DNA from: Sipunculus nudus
Lineage: Eukaryota > Annelida > Sipuncula > Golfingiida > Sipunculidae
DNA length: 64,000 nucleotides
Direction: 5' to 3'
NCBI GenBank assembly: GCA_026874595.1
Contig: CM049307.1
Coordinates: forward strand, 48,397,678-48,461,677
Position 1 is the first letter of the stretch. Each line of letters opens with the position of its first letter. The translations under genes and the position numbers were made by a program. Under the pieces are notes generated by a model. It was not told where the DNA came from. It ran no database searches and was given only the letters and a program-made list of their open reading frames with translations. Positions 1-11,479 of this stretch are shown here, piece after piece.

Positions 1-1485
1 GCTAAAATACAGTAACTGCTATATCTTATACAATTTCCGTTATCCAGACCATGATGACGAAACAGTCACTTTCAAACCGAGGTCTAAGTGAAACATGAAA
101 CTAATAAAAAAAAACAAGGTACGTCAGCAGAATATTTATGCATATATACAACTGCGGGATCGCGTGTGCTACATAGACGTGTGCATCAAGCCATGAATGA
201 TTGACGTGGTCTGACGGGAAAAACCAACCCGACAATACATAATGAAATATATTCGGTTCAATTGGACCCGACCATGCCAAAATGTCACGCATGGATGTTA
301 TAAAATCTTTAATGGGGATATAATTTTACACTTTGGTGCTTTTCGAATTAAGCAAATCCAGCTTTCTGACGAAATGTTAAAAACACTTACAAGGTTTTCA
401 TTCGAAATCTTTCACATGAACACAAAAGCATGCAACATGAAACTCTAGTAATCAGAAGTAACCAGAGGACTTCATTTATACTAATTAGCTGCACCTAATC
501 CTCTGTGTAAAACTGTATTTAAATAATTCATTCCAGGTTACGTTACACCAAAGTCATGCGACACATGAGTGGTGGTGTTAAATGTTGCTATCAAATTGTC
601 AGGGGTTGTGTCATACTATATCGAGGTCATTCTGTAACTGTAATTCTTTTTACTTCAATCTGATACCATCCATATATGTTTCCTCAACACTGTTTATTCA
701 TGAGATATCATTGAATTAACAATCATGAAATCTTTGTATTTGGTCTTGAATGTCCCCACGATTACAATACACATTATGATCATAAATACATTTGATAACT
801 CAAGGACAAGAAAACATAAAAAAAATCCCAGAAATACAAGGTGTAATACTTGTATAATTCTATTATGGACATTAAAGGAACAGCAAGTTGTGCCCAACTT
901 GTGGAGAATTATCATTATCACTGTTAACAGAACTCGTGTTCCCCCTTCGTCCTTTGTGGCGATACATGTTCATTAAATTTGATAGAATACATCAACGTTA
1001 ACAAAATACATCAATAAACCAAACTGCAAATATGAAACATGCCGCGAGTTATTCTCTCGAAGTATTAGATAATAAACCATGAATATTTACATCTCAAGCA
1101 AAGAAAAATATGTTAGACTACAAACTACTTAACCAGATCGCCTTTAACAATATATATATTCTTTAAACAATAACCAGTTGACGGAAGGATACCTTTGTTA
1201 ATATATGGTGTATTTTGCAAGTTCATTCTCGTTTCTAATATTATTTTGAACCGTACCGCGTCTTTGAGGGTATTTCTTTTAACTAGATCAAAGTATCAAA
1301 GAGAATAAATAAAATGATGGAAAACTGGCGCCACACGGGATTTCTATCCGGCAGTATTAAGGGATAATAGACCTCGCAAGGCTGCATGATGCTGTCTGTA
1401 AAGAACACCCTTTTATCACAGAGGCGAGGTGTCGACCAGGGGAAGTGAATAAGCTTGCCGGGTTTCTGTCTCCTTTACGACAACC
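1..1485. other. Unique AT-rich non-coding stretch
   Basis: No exon, RNA gene or repeat family is recognisable here. Short open frames overlap on opposite strands around 700-970 and show no domain. The only local structure is scattered A/T runs. Confidence 0.6.

Positions 1486-1489
<4 letters not shown>

Positions 1490-1538
<49 letters not shown>
1490..1538. repeat. (AT)n microsatellite
   Basis: About 24 AT dinucleotides with a single interruption (AC) near 1518. This is read directly from the sequence. It lies just upstream of a dispersed repeat. Confidence 0.97.
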
Positions 1539-1569
1539 CAAGATACTTTGGAAGTTTTTAGCGCAGCTG

Positions 1570-1900
1570 TCTGATAGTCAACTAAGATATAGGAATGGCG
1601 CTTTGTCCATTATGCGTCCGGCCGTCTGTCTGGCCGTTAGCAAGGCACAAATCGTAACTGCTGGCCCTAGAAACTTGTAACAGAATGCGGGGATGTAGGA
1701 AGGTCAATAAAAAATTCTCCTTGGAAACTTGAAATTTGGTCACTGGGACCAATATTCTTCGAACTATTGGGGCCGTAAGTACCCCCCAGAATAATAAAAA
1801 AAATTGATTCAAATCCTCCAATATCTTGATAAGTGATCCATGCGTTGCCATGAATCTTGCCTTGAATTTTGACCATGACTAGTTATGTCAGTTCCCGAAA
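1570..1900 (-). repeat. Dispersed invertebrate repeat with GAC/GGA-rich end
   Basis: Read on the minus strand, the block runs from a phrase about sending a GTCAAAATTCAAGG-type sequence, through a short A/T run, to an end rich in GAC and GGA steps (CAGACAGACGGCCGGACGC near 1612-1630) followed by a GGACAAAGCGCC phrase. I recall blocks of this form as abundant dispersed repeats in bivalve genomes; the match is from memory, not a search. A 63-90 codon frame inside it is a by-product. Boundaries are approximate. Confidence 0.5.
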
Positions 1901-2190
1901 ACTGGTGGTGCCACCTGTATTTTTCATGTTTTTTTTAAATTTTTTCTGTTTTTTAGACCGTTAACTGACAGCAATTATATCAGTTTCTCGGCTGTGGTTT
2001 TATCCATTGCCCTGAAACCCGGTGAATTTATTGATAATGATTGGTTTCTTCAGATCCTGAAGCCCGATGGCGCGACCTGTATTTTTTCATCTATTTTTGT
2101 ATGCAGTTTTTCCTTTATTTTGAGACCGCCCGTTTATGTTGATACCATAACTGTGGTTTTATGTTGGTTGTGAAACCTTATGTATTTATT
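1885..2190. repeat. Two diverged tandem units of about 162 bp
   Basis: The phrase CCTGTATTTTT occurs at about 1914 and again at about 2076. It is followed both times by a T-rich run, then AGACCG, then CTGTGGTTTTAT, then GAAACC. The offset is about 162 bp. The copies differ at many sites, so this is an old tandem pair. It sits between two other decayed repeats, and all three may be parts of one composite element. Confidence 0.65.
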
Positions 2191-3115
2191 AGGGCCCCTC
2201 TTGAGTAAGGGGATGCCAAATATAAATCACCCTAATCGTTCGTCTGTTCGTTTCTCTGTATGTCTGTCAAATTTGTTTCTTGATGATAATCCAGTACGGA
2301 TTGACATATGGATTTCAAACTTGACTTATGTATGGCCCACCATCTGTCCACAAATTTGTTTCCGGATGATAACTTCAGCATGGATTGACATATTGGTTTC
2401 AAACTTATTTAGAAAGATTGTGGATGCATTTTAAGGCAAACTTATCATCCCAAACTTTCCATCTTGCACATATAGCTGACCAATAATGTAACTTTTACTC
2501 TGATTTTGGGGTCATGAGGTCATGATATTAGATATATCAAAGGTCAGATCAAAGGACCCACTTCTTTAAAACGATTGTGGATGTATTTAAGCCAAACTTT
2601 TATACCCAAACCTTTTATCTTCCAGATATTGCTCACCAGCCAATTATGGAAGAAACCTATGGATTTTGGGGTCACAAGTTCAAAGGTCAAGGTCACGGGG
2701 GTTTTCTGTCCACATATTAGTTTCCAGATGATAGCTCAGTTTTGATTGAAATATTGGTTTTAAATTTGACTGATATATTGCCTAATACTAAAGTAAGAAC
2801 TTCTTTAAAAATATTGTGATTGCATTTTAAGCTAAACTTTTCATCCCAAACCTGACGTCTCCCACATGTATCACACCTGCCGATTGGGGAAGGTTCCTTA
2901 TGATTGTGGGGTTACTACGTCAAAGATCAAGGTCACAAGACCCATCCATTCACAAATTAGTTTATGAATGATAACTCAAATTTGGGTAGATAGGTTGGCT
3001 TTAAATTGATCACAGGACCCATGTTTTGAAAAAGCTCATAAACATATCCTTATAAACAAATTCAGCTGAGCATCGAGACCCATGGGTCCCTAGTTTTATA
3101 TCCAAGCAAGCTTAA
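2180..3115 (+). repeat. Decayed, internally repeated dispersed element carrying AGGTCA half-sites
   Basis: After a CGTTCGTCTGTTCG-type T/G-rich lead at about 2238-2270, three modules recur in order with heavy divergence. Module one is a GGATGATAACTC...GATTGACATATTGG phrase at about 2282, 2362, 2714 and 2965. Module two is ATTGTGGATGCATTTTAAG...CAAACTTTTCATCCCAAAC at about 2414, 2570 and 2811. Module three is GGATTTTGGGGTCA...CAAAGGTCAAGGTCAC at about 2500, 2668 and 2905. This makes a roughly 240-bp unit present three to four times. I know the CAAAGGTCAAGGTCAC phrase as common in mollusc repeats. No transposase or reverse transcriptase frame remains. Confidence 0.7.
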
Positions 3116-4740
3116 TACTTATACATAATGATTTATGTTTATCTTCATTTCTATAAAAAAGAAATACAATGCACAATCATCCCCCCCCCCCGAAAAAAAA
3201 ATTTAATTTGCTTCGATAAATGAACAGATGAAACAACAATATTCATTATTATTACTGGACCATACTATCAACCTTTCGATTTTCTGTTTTATTATTAAAT
3301 ATTAACTTTCTATTAACTTATAAACCATTAACATTTTATTTTAAATTTTTTTGTGGAGGTAACTGCCTCCATTTTTTAATACTTGCTTAATTATGTACTA
3401 TACACATCTGCAGAATTCTATTCCGGTTAAATCATTTTTCACATAAATGACGCGAATATGGAGAAATACTTTCATTCAAAATGGAAGAACAAATTGAAAT
3501 CATAAGGCAAAGATATGTCTTTTCTCGTTTTGAGTTTTGAACGCGTCACATGCAGACACTGCGACCAAGAACTCACTCTTGGAGATAGAATCAGTTACAA
3601 ATAAATTTGTTTTGTTTTAAAAATATCTGAAAGCCTTTGAAAACAATAGAAAATAGGACATTTACATATAACTGTATTATCATACTGTCCAACAAGTGAG
3701 TTGTGGTGTCGTTCCTCTAAAGTTTATGACTTTTATGTCGTTTATGACTTTGGTTTACCATATGAATTAAACGGTTTTTTTTCTGGAGACCATCAGTGGA
3801 CTTCCGTTTTGTATTTGTAGAACTAATTGTAAAAATAGAAAATGAAAGAAAGTACTAAGTGTACCAGGAAAATAGTGGGACGTTTCTTACTTCTTCGTTT
3901 TTAATCAGTTCTGTTTTGTTTCACCATAAGTTAGTTTGTATCTTCTTTTATGGGTCATCTAGCAAGGAAAATGCTAACAAATATATAAACAGGCCAAATC
4001 CCCCTCAACGCCCTTTTTCAATCTAAAATTTCTGAGAAAAAGAACAGTATACGCCTAATGAAGATATCAGCTCTGGATGTTCGATTTCCCAAGTTTAAAA
4101 TTTCCTATTTAGGCCTAAATTCGACAACTACCCCCTTCATTTACCTCTCGACCTCAGTATATGACTGTGATAAAAGTTTAGAAAATACATAAACATAATA
4201 TAAAAACTATCGAAATTAAATGGGTGTTAATTTTGCACAGAGGAAGGAGATAAAAAGCACGACAAACTCAGAAAGGCAAAACACCTCAGTCAATCTAAGT
4301 TTACAATATTTTCATCTTTAAAATATGTTTGTTCTGTTCTGTCACATACCATTACACTGGTGGACAAAAAAGCATGCAGCTTTCAGTTAATCCAACGCTC
4401 TGGCCAGACGATGGTCACCTCCTGCTGCGTCAGGAACACGAACCTAATTAGGAATACCTTGGAATATGATTTCCAGGAAGGTCAAGACTCAACCATAATA
4501 TCAGTGCGTCACCGACGGAAATATACAGTATCAAGCCCTTTTAAAAACACCCTTGGGTGTCCTTTTGATATGTTACCAACTGAATAAGTCAATTAATGGA
4601 CGCTTATATTAAGGTAATTTGATCAAAAAATATCAAAGAATTTCTGACAAAGATCATGTCAAACAAGGACTACAAGCAGGGGTGATATTTGATGCTAGTT
4701 ATAAACATAAAAGGCAAAGCTCTTGGAGGTAATGCTGTCA
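3116..4740. other. Unique AT-rich stretch with one C homopolymer
   Basis: A C11 run at 3181-3191 is followed directly by an A9 run. Otherwise I see no repeat family or exon. A 75-codon plus-strand frame at 4360-4587 has no recognisable domain. Confidence 0.55.
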
Positions 4741-4764
4741 GTAACGAAGAGTGTGTATTAATTA

Positions 4765-4830
4765 AGACTAGCTGCACCCGTGGAAAATCCACGGCTCTAT
4801 CAGATGCATATTTTTGTAATAAGCTGATAG
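4765..4830 (+). repeat. Two adjacent hairpins, GCTGCACCCGTGG motif
   Basis: CCGTGGA (4778-4784) and TCCACGG (4788-4794) form a perfect 7-bp stem with an AAA loop. They are followed at once by CTATCAG (4797-4803) and CTGATAG (4824-4830), a second 7-bp stem. The lead TAGCTGCACCCG resembles hairpin motifs that I recall at ends of RTE-type or other non-LTR repeats in invertebrates. That assignment is a guess; the stems are seen directly. Confidence 0.5.
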
Positions 4831-5510
4831 GAACTAAACGACGCATATTTTAATCCTAAGGTTTTTGCAGGAACTTTTGTCATGTGTTTCACTTATATGA
4901 TATAAAGATTACTTCTGCTAGAATTCTCCAAAATATCAACATAGACAGAAAAATTATTCTATTCCTGAAATCGCACAAAAAAATAAATTTTAGAAAGAGA
5001 CGTGATACAAGGTGTACGATTTTCTAAGTGAGAAGTTTTTTCCGATAAACAACATAGCTCCGACAGCTTTATTGCTTGGGAAATATCGTAGATATAGCGA
5101 TTGTATAAAGAAGCATCCTACCTTGAAATTATATGAAAGATGCTTTGTATAGTTGAAGCTCAGACGACATCCTGAAACATCGTAACGATGTTTATTCAGT
5201 GTAGTCAGTTGAGGGTATAGTGTAAGGCATGTTAACAGACACATGTGTTATTTGTATACACATGCATATTGCGTTGAAGTCTCTTGTACGCGAAACGTAT
5301 AGCTGCCGATGTGAAAAAGATAGGCTCAGAAAAATATATTTCAACAGTATTAAATTTTTGGTTTAAGTACTATAAATTGTCATTGAATGAGCAGGTCTAA
5401 TGCAAAATTGATAACTCTCCCAGACAGAAAAAAAGCAGGTTGATATATTTCGATGAAAGCATTAGCTAAGAAACCACTTCAGGCTTGTTTTTCAGCCAAT
5501 GAACGCACAA
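4831..5510. other. Unique stretch, nothing recognised
   Basis: AT-rich sequence with an 84-codon minus-strand frame at 4990-5244 that shows no domain. No repeat copies were noticed elsewhere in the window. Confidence 0.5.
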
Positions 5511-5515
5511 TGTAA

Positions 5516-5817
5516 TATGCAAATTTCACTGAAAATTTGTTGAGGAGTAGAGTAAAACTGCATCCGTAATCCATTACATTTTGGGAGATAATCGGAATCA
5601 TCATAATATATTTTTTTCTTTAGTGTCATAATCCCAATTCCACAAAAAGAATAATTATAAGGGGCTATTCCTTTGTCCCCGAGTAAAAGCCGCCCATTTG
5701 TATGCAGTTGTTCTACCACTCGCCAGGTGAACCCGTGTTTCTGAACCATTACATGTTTTACTTGAAACGTGCACGTATGAACGAACGACTGTTTAGTAGA
5801 TTCCGGCGGGGGTTTCA
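5516..5817 (+). repeat. Dispersed ~300-bp repeat, copy 1
   Basis: It shares an ordered series of phrases with the copy at 6187-6470: GAGTAGAGTAAAAC, TAATCCATT, GGAGATAA, ATTCCTTTGTCCCCG, GTTCTACCACTCGC, AGGTGAACCCGTGTTTCTGAA, then a GGCGGGGGTTTC end. The two copies are direct repeats 650-690 bp apart and diverged by substitutions and small indels. The 135-codon minus frame over it (5492-5899) is a by-product of the repeat. The element class is unknown. Confidence 0.8.
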
Positions 5818-5871
5818 AAGTCCCCAAGAGATTGAGGACCCTAAGAAGACCCCCCTCCCCCAGGGCTTCCT

Positions 5872-5896
5872 TTTGAAAAAAAAACTTTTTTTCAAA
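5872..5896. repeat. A/T inverted repeat (hairpin)
   Basis: TTGAAAAAAA and TTTTTTTCAA form a perfect 10-bp stem around a short AAC-type loop. This is visible directly. It lies just downstream of repeat copy 1 and may mark an element end or simply be low-complexity DNA. Confidence 0.7.
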
Positions 5897-5899
5897 CAA

Positions 5900-6186
5900 C
5901 CCATAAAACGGCCGAACTATTCAAACCATGGTTATTATTGAAAGATTCTTCTGAATGTATAAAAATCAACATACCTGTAAACCTATAAAACGGTGATCGT
6001 GTATGAGTCTCAGCCCTGTGTGTCCACTCAACGGAAAAGTGCTCCCTATTAAAAGATTCATGTGGACATGTGTTCCGCTTTTGAATTTAAAATCTTTACT
6101 TCCTTTTAACAGAGTATAATTCCTTAACAGGCGATATAATTGAAATGGGGTTCAGTGGGTCGCCTCCTGAAAAAGCGTGACAGGCG
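5900..6186. other. Spacer between the two repeat copies
   Basis: No recognisable element. It holds GAAAGATTC and AAAAGATTC phrases about 115 bp apart. It may be the rest of the duplicated unit, but I could not line it up with the DNA after copy 2. Confidence 0.4.
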
Positions 6187-6470
6187 AAAAATGTTTTGCT
6201 AAACTTTTGTAGAGGGTTAGGGTAAAGACATATCAATAGTCCATTTCATTCTGGAGGTAATAAGAATAACCACAATATATATTTTCTTATAAACCATTAT
6301 AACAAAGGACCATTCCTTTGTCCCCGTGTGGAAGCCACCATTCGTATTTATTTGTTCTGCCACTCGCAAGGTGAACTCGTGTTACTGAAGCATGACAGTG
6401 TTCCCAGATGAAACGCATACACGTGAACACATGACTGATATTAAAGGATAATCTAGTGGAGGTCTGTATG
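6187..6470 (+). repeat. Dispersed ~300-bp repeat, copy 2
   Basis: Same phrase order as copy 1: GGTTAGGGTAAAG, TAGTCCATTTCATTCTGGAGG, ATTCCTTTGTCCCCG, TTCTGCCACTCGC, AGGTGAACTCGTGTTACTGAAGC, then a GGAGGTCTGTA end. A third, partial copy is at 47808-47935. The direct orientation of copies 1 and 2 fits local duplication as well as independent insertion. Confidence 0.8.
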
Positions 6471-6571
6471 CCCTGACGAGTTTAGTATGTTATCAATTTA
6501 AAGATGTGCTGGTGATATTTTATCATGTTTCGCCGTCCCTAAAGACAACGGATCTTAACAAATATATGTAA

Positions 6572-6589
6572 CCCCCCCCCCCCCCCCCC
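6572..6589. repeat. C18 homopolymer
   Basis: An uninterrupted run of 18 C, followed by a C/A-rich tail to about 6608. It is one of about ten G or C runs of 9 or more in this AT-rich window. Confidence 0.97.
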
Positions 6590-6608
6590 ACCAGACCCCA
6601 TCCCACCC

Positions 6609-7367
6609 GAATGATAATTGTGGGACTTCATAAAACACACCACCGATACGCCTGCCGAATTCGGAGAGTCAAATCAGAACGGAAGCAGGTAAACCGTGGT
6701 CTAGAAAAAAACCAACTCCGTATTAATTATATAGATAGAATACCTCATGGTTCAGCTCATGAAGACTTATGATTAAATCTTAAGAAGAGGCTTAGATGAC
6801 AGATGCTGCACCGAGGACCAGTTATACTGTTATCATTATGAGGGTCGGAAGATTTATTGTGCTACTAAACAGGAGGTGAGAGGCGATCAAGGTTGAGTGT
6901 AAACAGGAGAGGTATAAGGTACAAATAAAAACTAGATTTGTGCAAACTCCAACTGTCCTTTCTCCCACTTTCGCAACTGAGCGATAATGGGAAAAAGGGT
7001 ATGGAGTAAACGACCATGGAAATAATGTCAAGGTTCCAAAATAAAAAAAAAATAAAATCGATCGTTTTGCACTACTTGGGGGGGGGGGGGGGGGGCAGGT
7101 GCACCCACTTATTTCTTTACCCATATATGGATATAGAAAAACTAATCAACCTGTGTCGGGGCTTAATAATTTTGCTTTCCATATGTATAATTTGAATCAA
7201 CTACAGTTAGTGTAAAAATCATGATATCATATATTATATTGATCTGGTGCATGCTTGGACCTGTCATGGTGCTCATAAGGTTTTTTTTTTTTAATTTTTT
7301 TTTTTAATTCGAAAACAGACATGTACCTTTACCTAATCATCAGATAACCATCGTCATTGACAAACAT
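6609..7367. other. Unique stretch with G18 homopolymer
   Basis: G18 lies at 7078-7095. A 100-codon minus-strand frame at 6822-7124 runs through the G run (as polyproline) and is not credible as a gene. Poly-T runs lie at about 7280-7310. Confidence 0.6.
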
Positions 7368-7380
7368 GCATGTATGTATG

Positions 7381-7413
<33 letters not shown>
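7368..7413. repeat. (TGTA)n(TA)n microsatellite
   Basis: A few TGTA units pass into about 15 TA units. Read directly. Confidence 0.96.
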
Positions 7414-7416
<3 letters not shown>

Positions 7417-7445
7417 TACAGACTGTTAAACTTCTTGGAACCTCT

Positions 7446-7745
7446 CAGTCCCGATGGTGGAGTGGTTAGCATTTTTGACTTATGACTCTGAAAACTTCTG
7501 TCTATTGTGTAGGTTCAAATCTGGCAATGGTATGCGTCAGCCCTTGTCATGTACATTCAGTCTTTAACACAGTTAGGAAGATTACCAGATAGCCATGTGT
7601 TATGGTATGGGGCATACTCTAACCTAAAGATGACGTGGGTGGTCTCTATACATATAAGGCTGTATCAACAGTACGTCCTATCGGTAGCCTATCAGAGTGA
7701 ATACATAATAGGAGCTATGCCCTCTTTGGAACTTGAGATGCATTA
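7446..7745 (+). mobile_element. Possible tRNA-headed SINE (family C)
   Basis: A box-A-like stretch TGGAGTGGTTAGCA (about 7456-7469) is followed about 55 bp later by a box-B-like stretch AGGTTCAAATCTGG (about 7511-7524). The spacing fits a tRNA with a long variable arm. After it comes about 220 bp of tRNA-unrelated body, which ends in an A/T-rich tail at about 7741-7765. The arms do not fold into a clean cloverleaf by eye, so a working tRNA gene is unlikely. Only one copy is seen in the window, so the element call is tentative. A 65-codon frame in the body is a by-product. Confidence 0.45.
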
Positions 7746-10650
7746 AAAACAGTGTGTTTTTTTCAAACTTAGTATCTGGATCATTGGAGAAATATATAAA
7801 AGTTTTCGAAGATGTCGCCACATGTGATTTCAACATAAAATTATGAGGTGAAGTATATTTGATTTTTAAGCTTCTCCATCACTTTACTTTGCTCATATAA
7901 ACATAAATTATTGTAGCCCTGTCCATAGTTAAAAGAAATTTGTCCATGGTTAAAATATTAATTAAGTTAAAGCAGTAATACCTTAACTATATTTCAAAAT
8001 CATTATGATCATTTAACAGAAAATACCGTGTGACTCTATCAGAGCTGAACATGACGATTATTATAATAGCATTTTAAAGTCGCTGTTCGGGAAATCAACA
8101 GCTCCTGTCATCTATAGTATCCGCTCCAAAAATAGTCCTTTGAAATTGTTATTTTCCTTTCAGCATACGCAATGCACAAAAAAGATACATGGGTTGTACT
8201 GAGAAATACATGCAATGGCTTTTGAAACACAACCCGAAATGACCCTTTGTCTCTCTTAGTCGAGCCCACTTTTTGCAAAAATGGATCATGCGCGGTGATT
8301 AAAAGTAAGTATTCGGAATATCAGCACCATCACAAGTTAATGTAATCATTTGAGCATTTCAATAAATCATCAGAAGAAAAAAATATTAATTCGTCAGGCC
8401 AGATGGAGCCCCATGCCGGATGAAATTCAACTTTCCTTATATAAATGATAAATTTAGTTGTCTTGCTCGTCTCAGGACTAAACTCAAAGCCCAGTCTCAG
8501 CTTGAACCTAAATCAATCACATCCATCTGCGCCATCCTTTTTTTTCTGTTTTGTATTGATGTTCCACAGTGGTTTGTAAGTTGAAATTTGGTAATATGTT
8601 CATAAACTGAGTGATAATTTGTAAGAAGTAATAAAGCGCATGCAATGTTTATAAGGGTGAAACAAACAAAACATACGAAAATATTTTTGTTATGCAATTA
8701 AATCAATTCATGTTTTCAATTTCGGCTCCACAATTTTTTCTGAATCACGGTGTACGGAAAAAAGACGCCCTGCTGTATATCAAGTAAAAGCATATTGTTT
8801 AGATATTATAACCCTATTCAAGTTCAAGGGTCAAATACTTACACAACTACATGACAAAATTGCGTATTGTATCTGCGATGTTTACCGTAATAACTATACT
8901 TATATGTTAAAAAAATATTCTTAATATTCACAAGTGGGGCTGGCAAGCCATTACAGGCGCCATGTAACTTGGACACGAGATTCAATAGAGCCTGAATGTT
9001 ATAAAATAGAAATGTTGGTTTTCTTTTGTCATGAAGTGTTTCATATCATATCAAACCCTTGGTCACTCTTCCGCGTAAATGTCAACCCGTGTGATCATAT
9101 ATAAGTTGAGAGAATATTTTTCGAATTATTAAGGGGATAATATGGGTTGAACAGAATATAAGTTGCCTATTAATATGTTTGCTACAAGAACTTTGTTTCT
9201 GTTTTTTTTTTTTTGCTGACATGACATTACTTTTTGTCTAACCGATGACTTATGGGAATGCATGAGCAACCTTGAGAACCAAAGTCGTCCTAAATGTCAT
9301 TTCACACATCCCACCTTGGCGTACCCGCAAACTCCCCCAGGGATATGGCTGAATGTCCCGTTGGGAGAGCCCCGGTACCTACACCAGCATGTAAACAGAC
9401 CAGTGAAACTCTGTCCTTCATTGATTGTACATAAAAAGAGTGCTATCTCGGCACAGATACTGGTATTAAATGTTATAAACTCGGAGATGTATCACATAAA
9501 CACAAGGCACCCACACATAAACTTCCATATCATAAACCTGGTTGTTTGTATAATTCATTCATGGTGGAGTTGGGTTATGTTTAAGGAGTGACTGTTTATT
9601 TATGACATGACTAAGAGGTCCTTTAACGTACACTAGATCCTCTGTATTTCAAAGGGACACTTGATTTTCAGTTTTCATGTTTCAGGCCGGAAAGTGACGC
9701 CAGTATTTCACTCACTCAATCTCTCTCTGTCTCAACGTTAACGCTGTACGTTGCATTATGTGCTACACCCAATTATAAATAAACTTATAAATAAGAGTAA
9801 TGCAAAAACAGCCGGTGAGATCAGAAACAAAAAAGTCTTTGTCTGTTCGTACCAGTAAATAGTTTTGATAGCATGTGCTAAAGAGGCAGAAGCTCACACT
9901 CCTTGTCTGTTCAAACGAAAAGCTTAGATGAAGCAACGTTTTAGGTACGGTTATAAACGAGGAACAAAGTACGTGGCAGCGTTGGATGGACTGAATTTAG
10001 AAAACCATCGTGTAAAAAGCATAATATCCACCCACCTTCCCCGTCATACTTCAGCTCTTCATTACACTAACTACTCACCTCGCCAGACCGCGCTGGAGCT
10101 TCATCCTTCGGCATTTCTAAATATTACCAAGTCTTAAACAAGAACAGATAACTTTTTCGTCTTTCTAATTAGGCTCAAGCAATTAAGTTTAGCGAAAACT
10201 ATTCAAAACACTAGTTGAAGTTTCACCTTTGACTCCAATGCATTTCTTCGACGTAGCTGTAATTGTTAAATAACCCAGGCACGTGGGCAGATATCCAATA
10301 TATAACCGGGCAAGTAAAACATTTGTGGTCTAACATTTTTAAATATATACATACCTTTTACTGACGATTCTACGGGATGTGATGTTTCTTCATTGTGACG
10401 GTAAATGATATACATTTACGCATGCGCAGGTGATGATCATCTTATTCCTAATAAACCCGCCGAAATTCAAATTAAAGTTGCAGTCTCCTTGTAATTAATA
10501 CTTGTACACAATCTACATGGATTGTTCAGAAAGTAAATAGAATTCCGTTCAGGAAACATTGCAACCAACTGTGTGCACGCATCTTGTCTATTTCTTTGAA
10601 GCTATTGGCTCTTCTTCACGGCTCGTTAATACTTGCGACATGGCTTTTAT
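7746..10650. other. Long unique stretch, nothing recognised
   Basis: Mostly AT-rich with no repeated blocks noticed. A 109-codon plus-strand frame at 9262-9591 and a 69-codon frame at 9928-10137 show no domain or splice-flanked structure I can support. A poly-T run lies at about 9203-9214. Confidence 0.5.
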
Positions 10651-10739
10651 CTGGATGTACTTAAGGTAAACAGTAACACCCCCACCCTTGTATATTTGTG
10701 CATAAACACTGTGTAATTGATTTTTCTTGCCTATAATCC

Positions 10740-11065
10740 CATCGCTGGTCTATTACACAACACAGACGAGTGCGGAAGGGCCTGCGCCTGAGAGGCGACC
10801 AGTACCTAGTGACAGCTGGCTTCGTAACAGAACGGCATGCTCCCAGGATCTTTACTGCTGATGAGATGGTTGCAAATTGCGGACGGTGCGCGGAATAATA
10901 TCTTGTTTGATGGACAGGAAGTGCCTCCGAGATGACCTTTGTGCTCCCAAGCAAGAACTATCAAGTCTCATCGGGAACTCGCTACGCTCTCGCGGCGTCG
11001 CAAGGCAATGCATCTGACATTCCTCCGACCTAGTTTTCCATTCCGATTCGTTGCCATTTCCAAAT
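10740..11065. promoter_or_regulatory. CpG-containing segment, candidate regulatory element
   Basis: Locally richer in G+C and CpG than its surroundings, for example GGACGGTGCGCGG near 10880 and CGCTCTCGCGGCGTCGC near 10985. It includes a GACATTCCTCC phrase (TEAD-like core CATTCC) near 11017 and GGTTGCAAATTGCG near 10867. Two overlapping minus-strand frames of 97 and 73 codons show no domain. Loss of the AT bias and kept CpGs suggest constraint or an unmethylated state. No transcription start signal is visible. Confidence 0.3.
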
Positions 11066-11479
11066 AAGTGCAATATTTTTAAACGATTCCCTTCCTTAAC
11101 ATTACTCGTGTATGAAACTTAGATTCATGCAGAAAGCTTTGTAAGTTTATCCGACGCTGCAAATGAGACTTGAGTTTCGTGTCATTTCATTTACACGTAC
11201 ACAAACACACATGGGCACACATACATGTACGGCAGGAGCGTTATTATGTAAACTATATTTCCTAACATTTAGACCATGTGGAGGGTGAGCTAAACACCAC
11301 ACCACCGGGGAAATTAAGTTTTAAACAATTTTAAACGGTTTTGCCGACGTTACGTTCTAAACCAATACACACGGGTTTGCCCGTAACATCGTTAAATTTG
11401 CACCAGAGAATACTTTAGAAACCGCAGCACGTCGCATTCGCGATCACAATTCTATATGTAAACGAATGTCCCGGACCTG

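Noticed and set aside
10855-10885. Hammerhead-ribozyme-like CTGATGAG
   Set aside because: No matching CGAAAC core and no stems flanking it.
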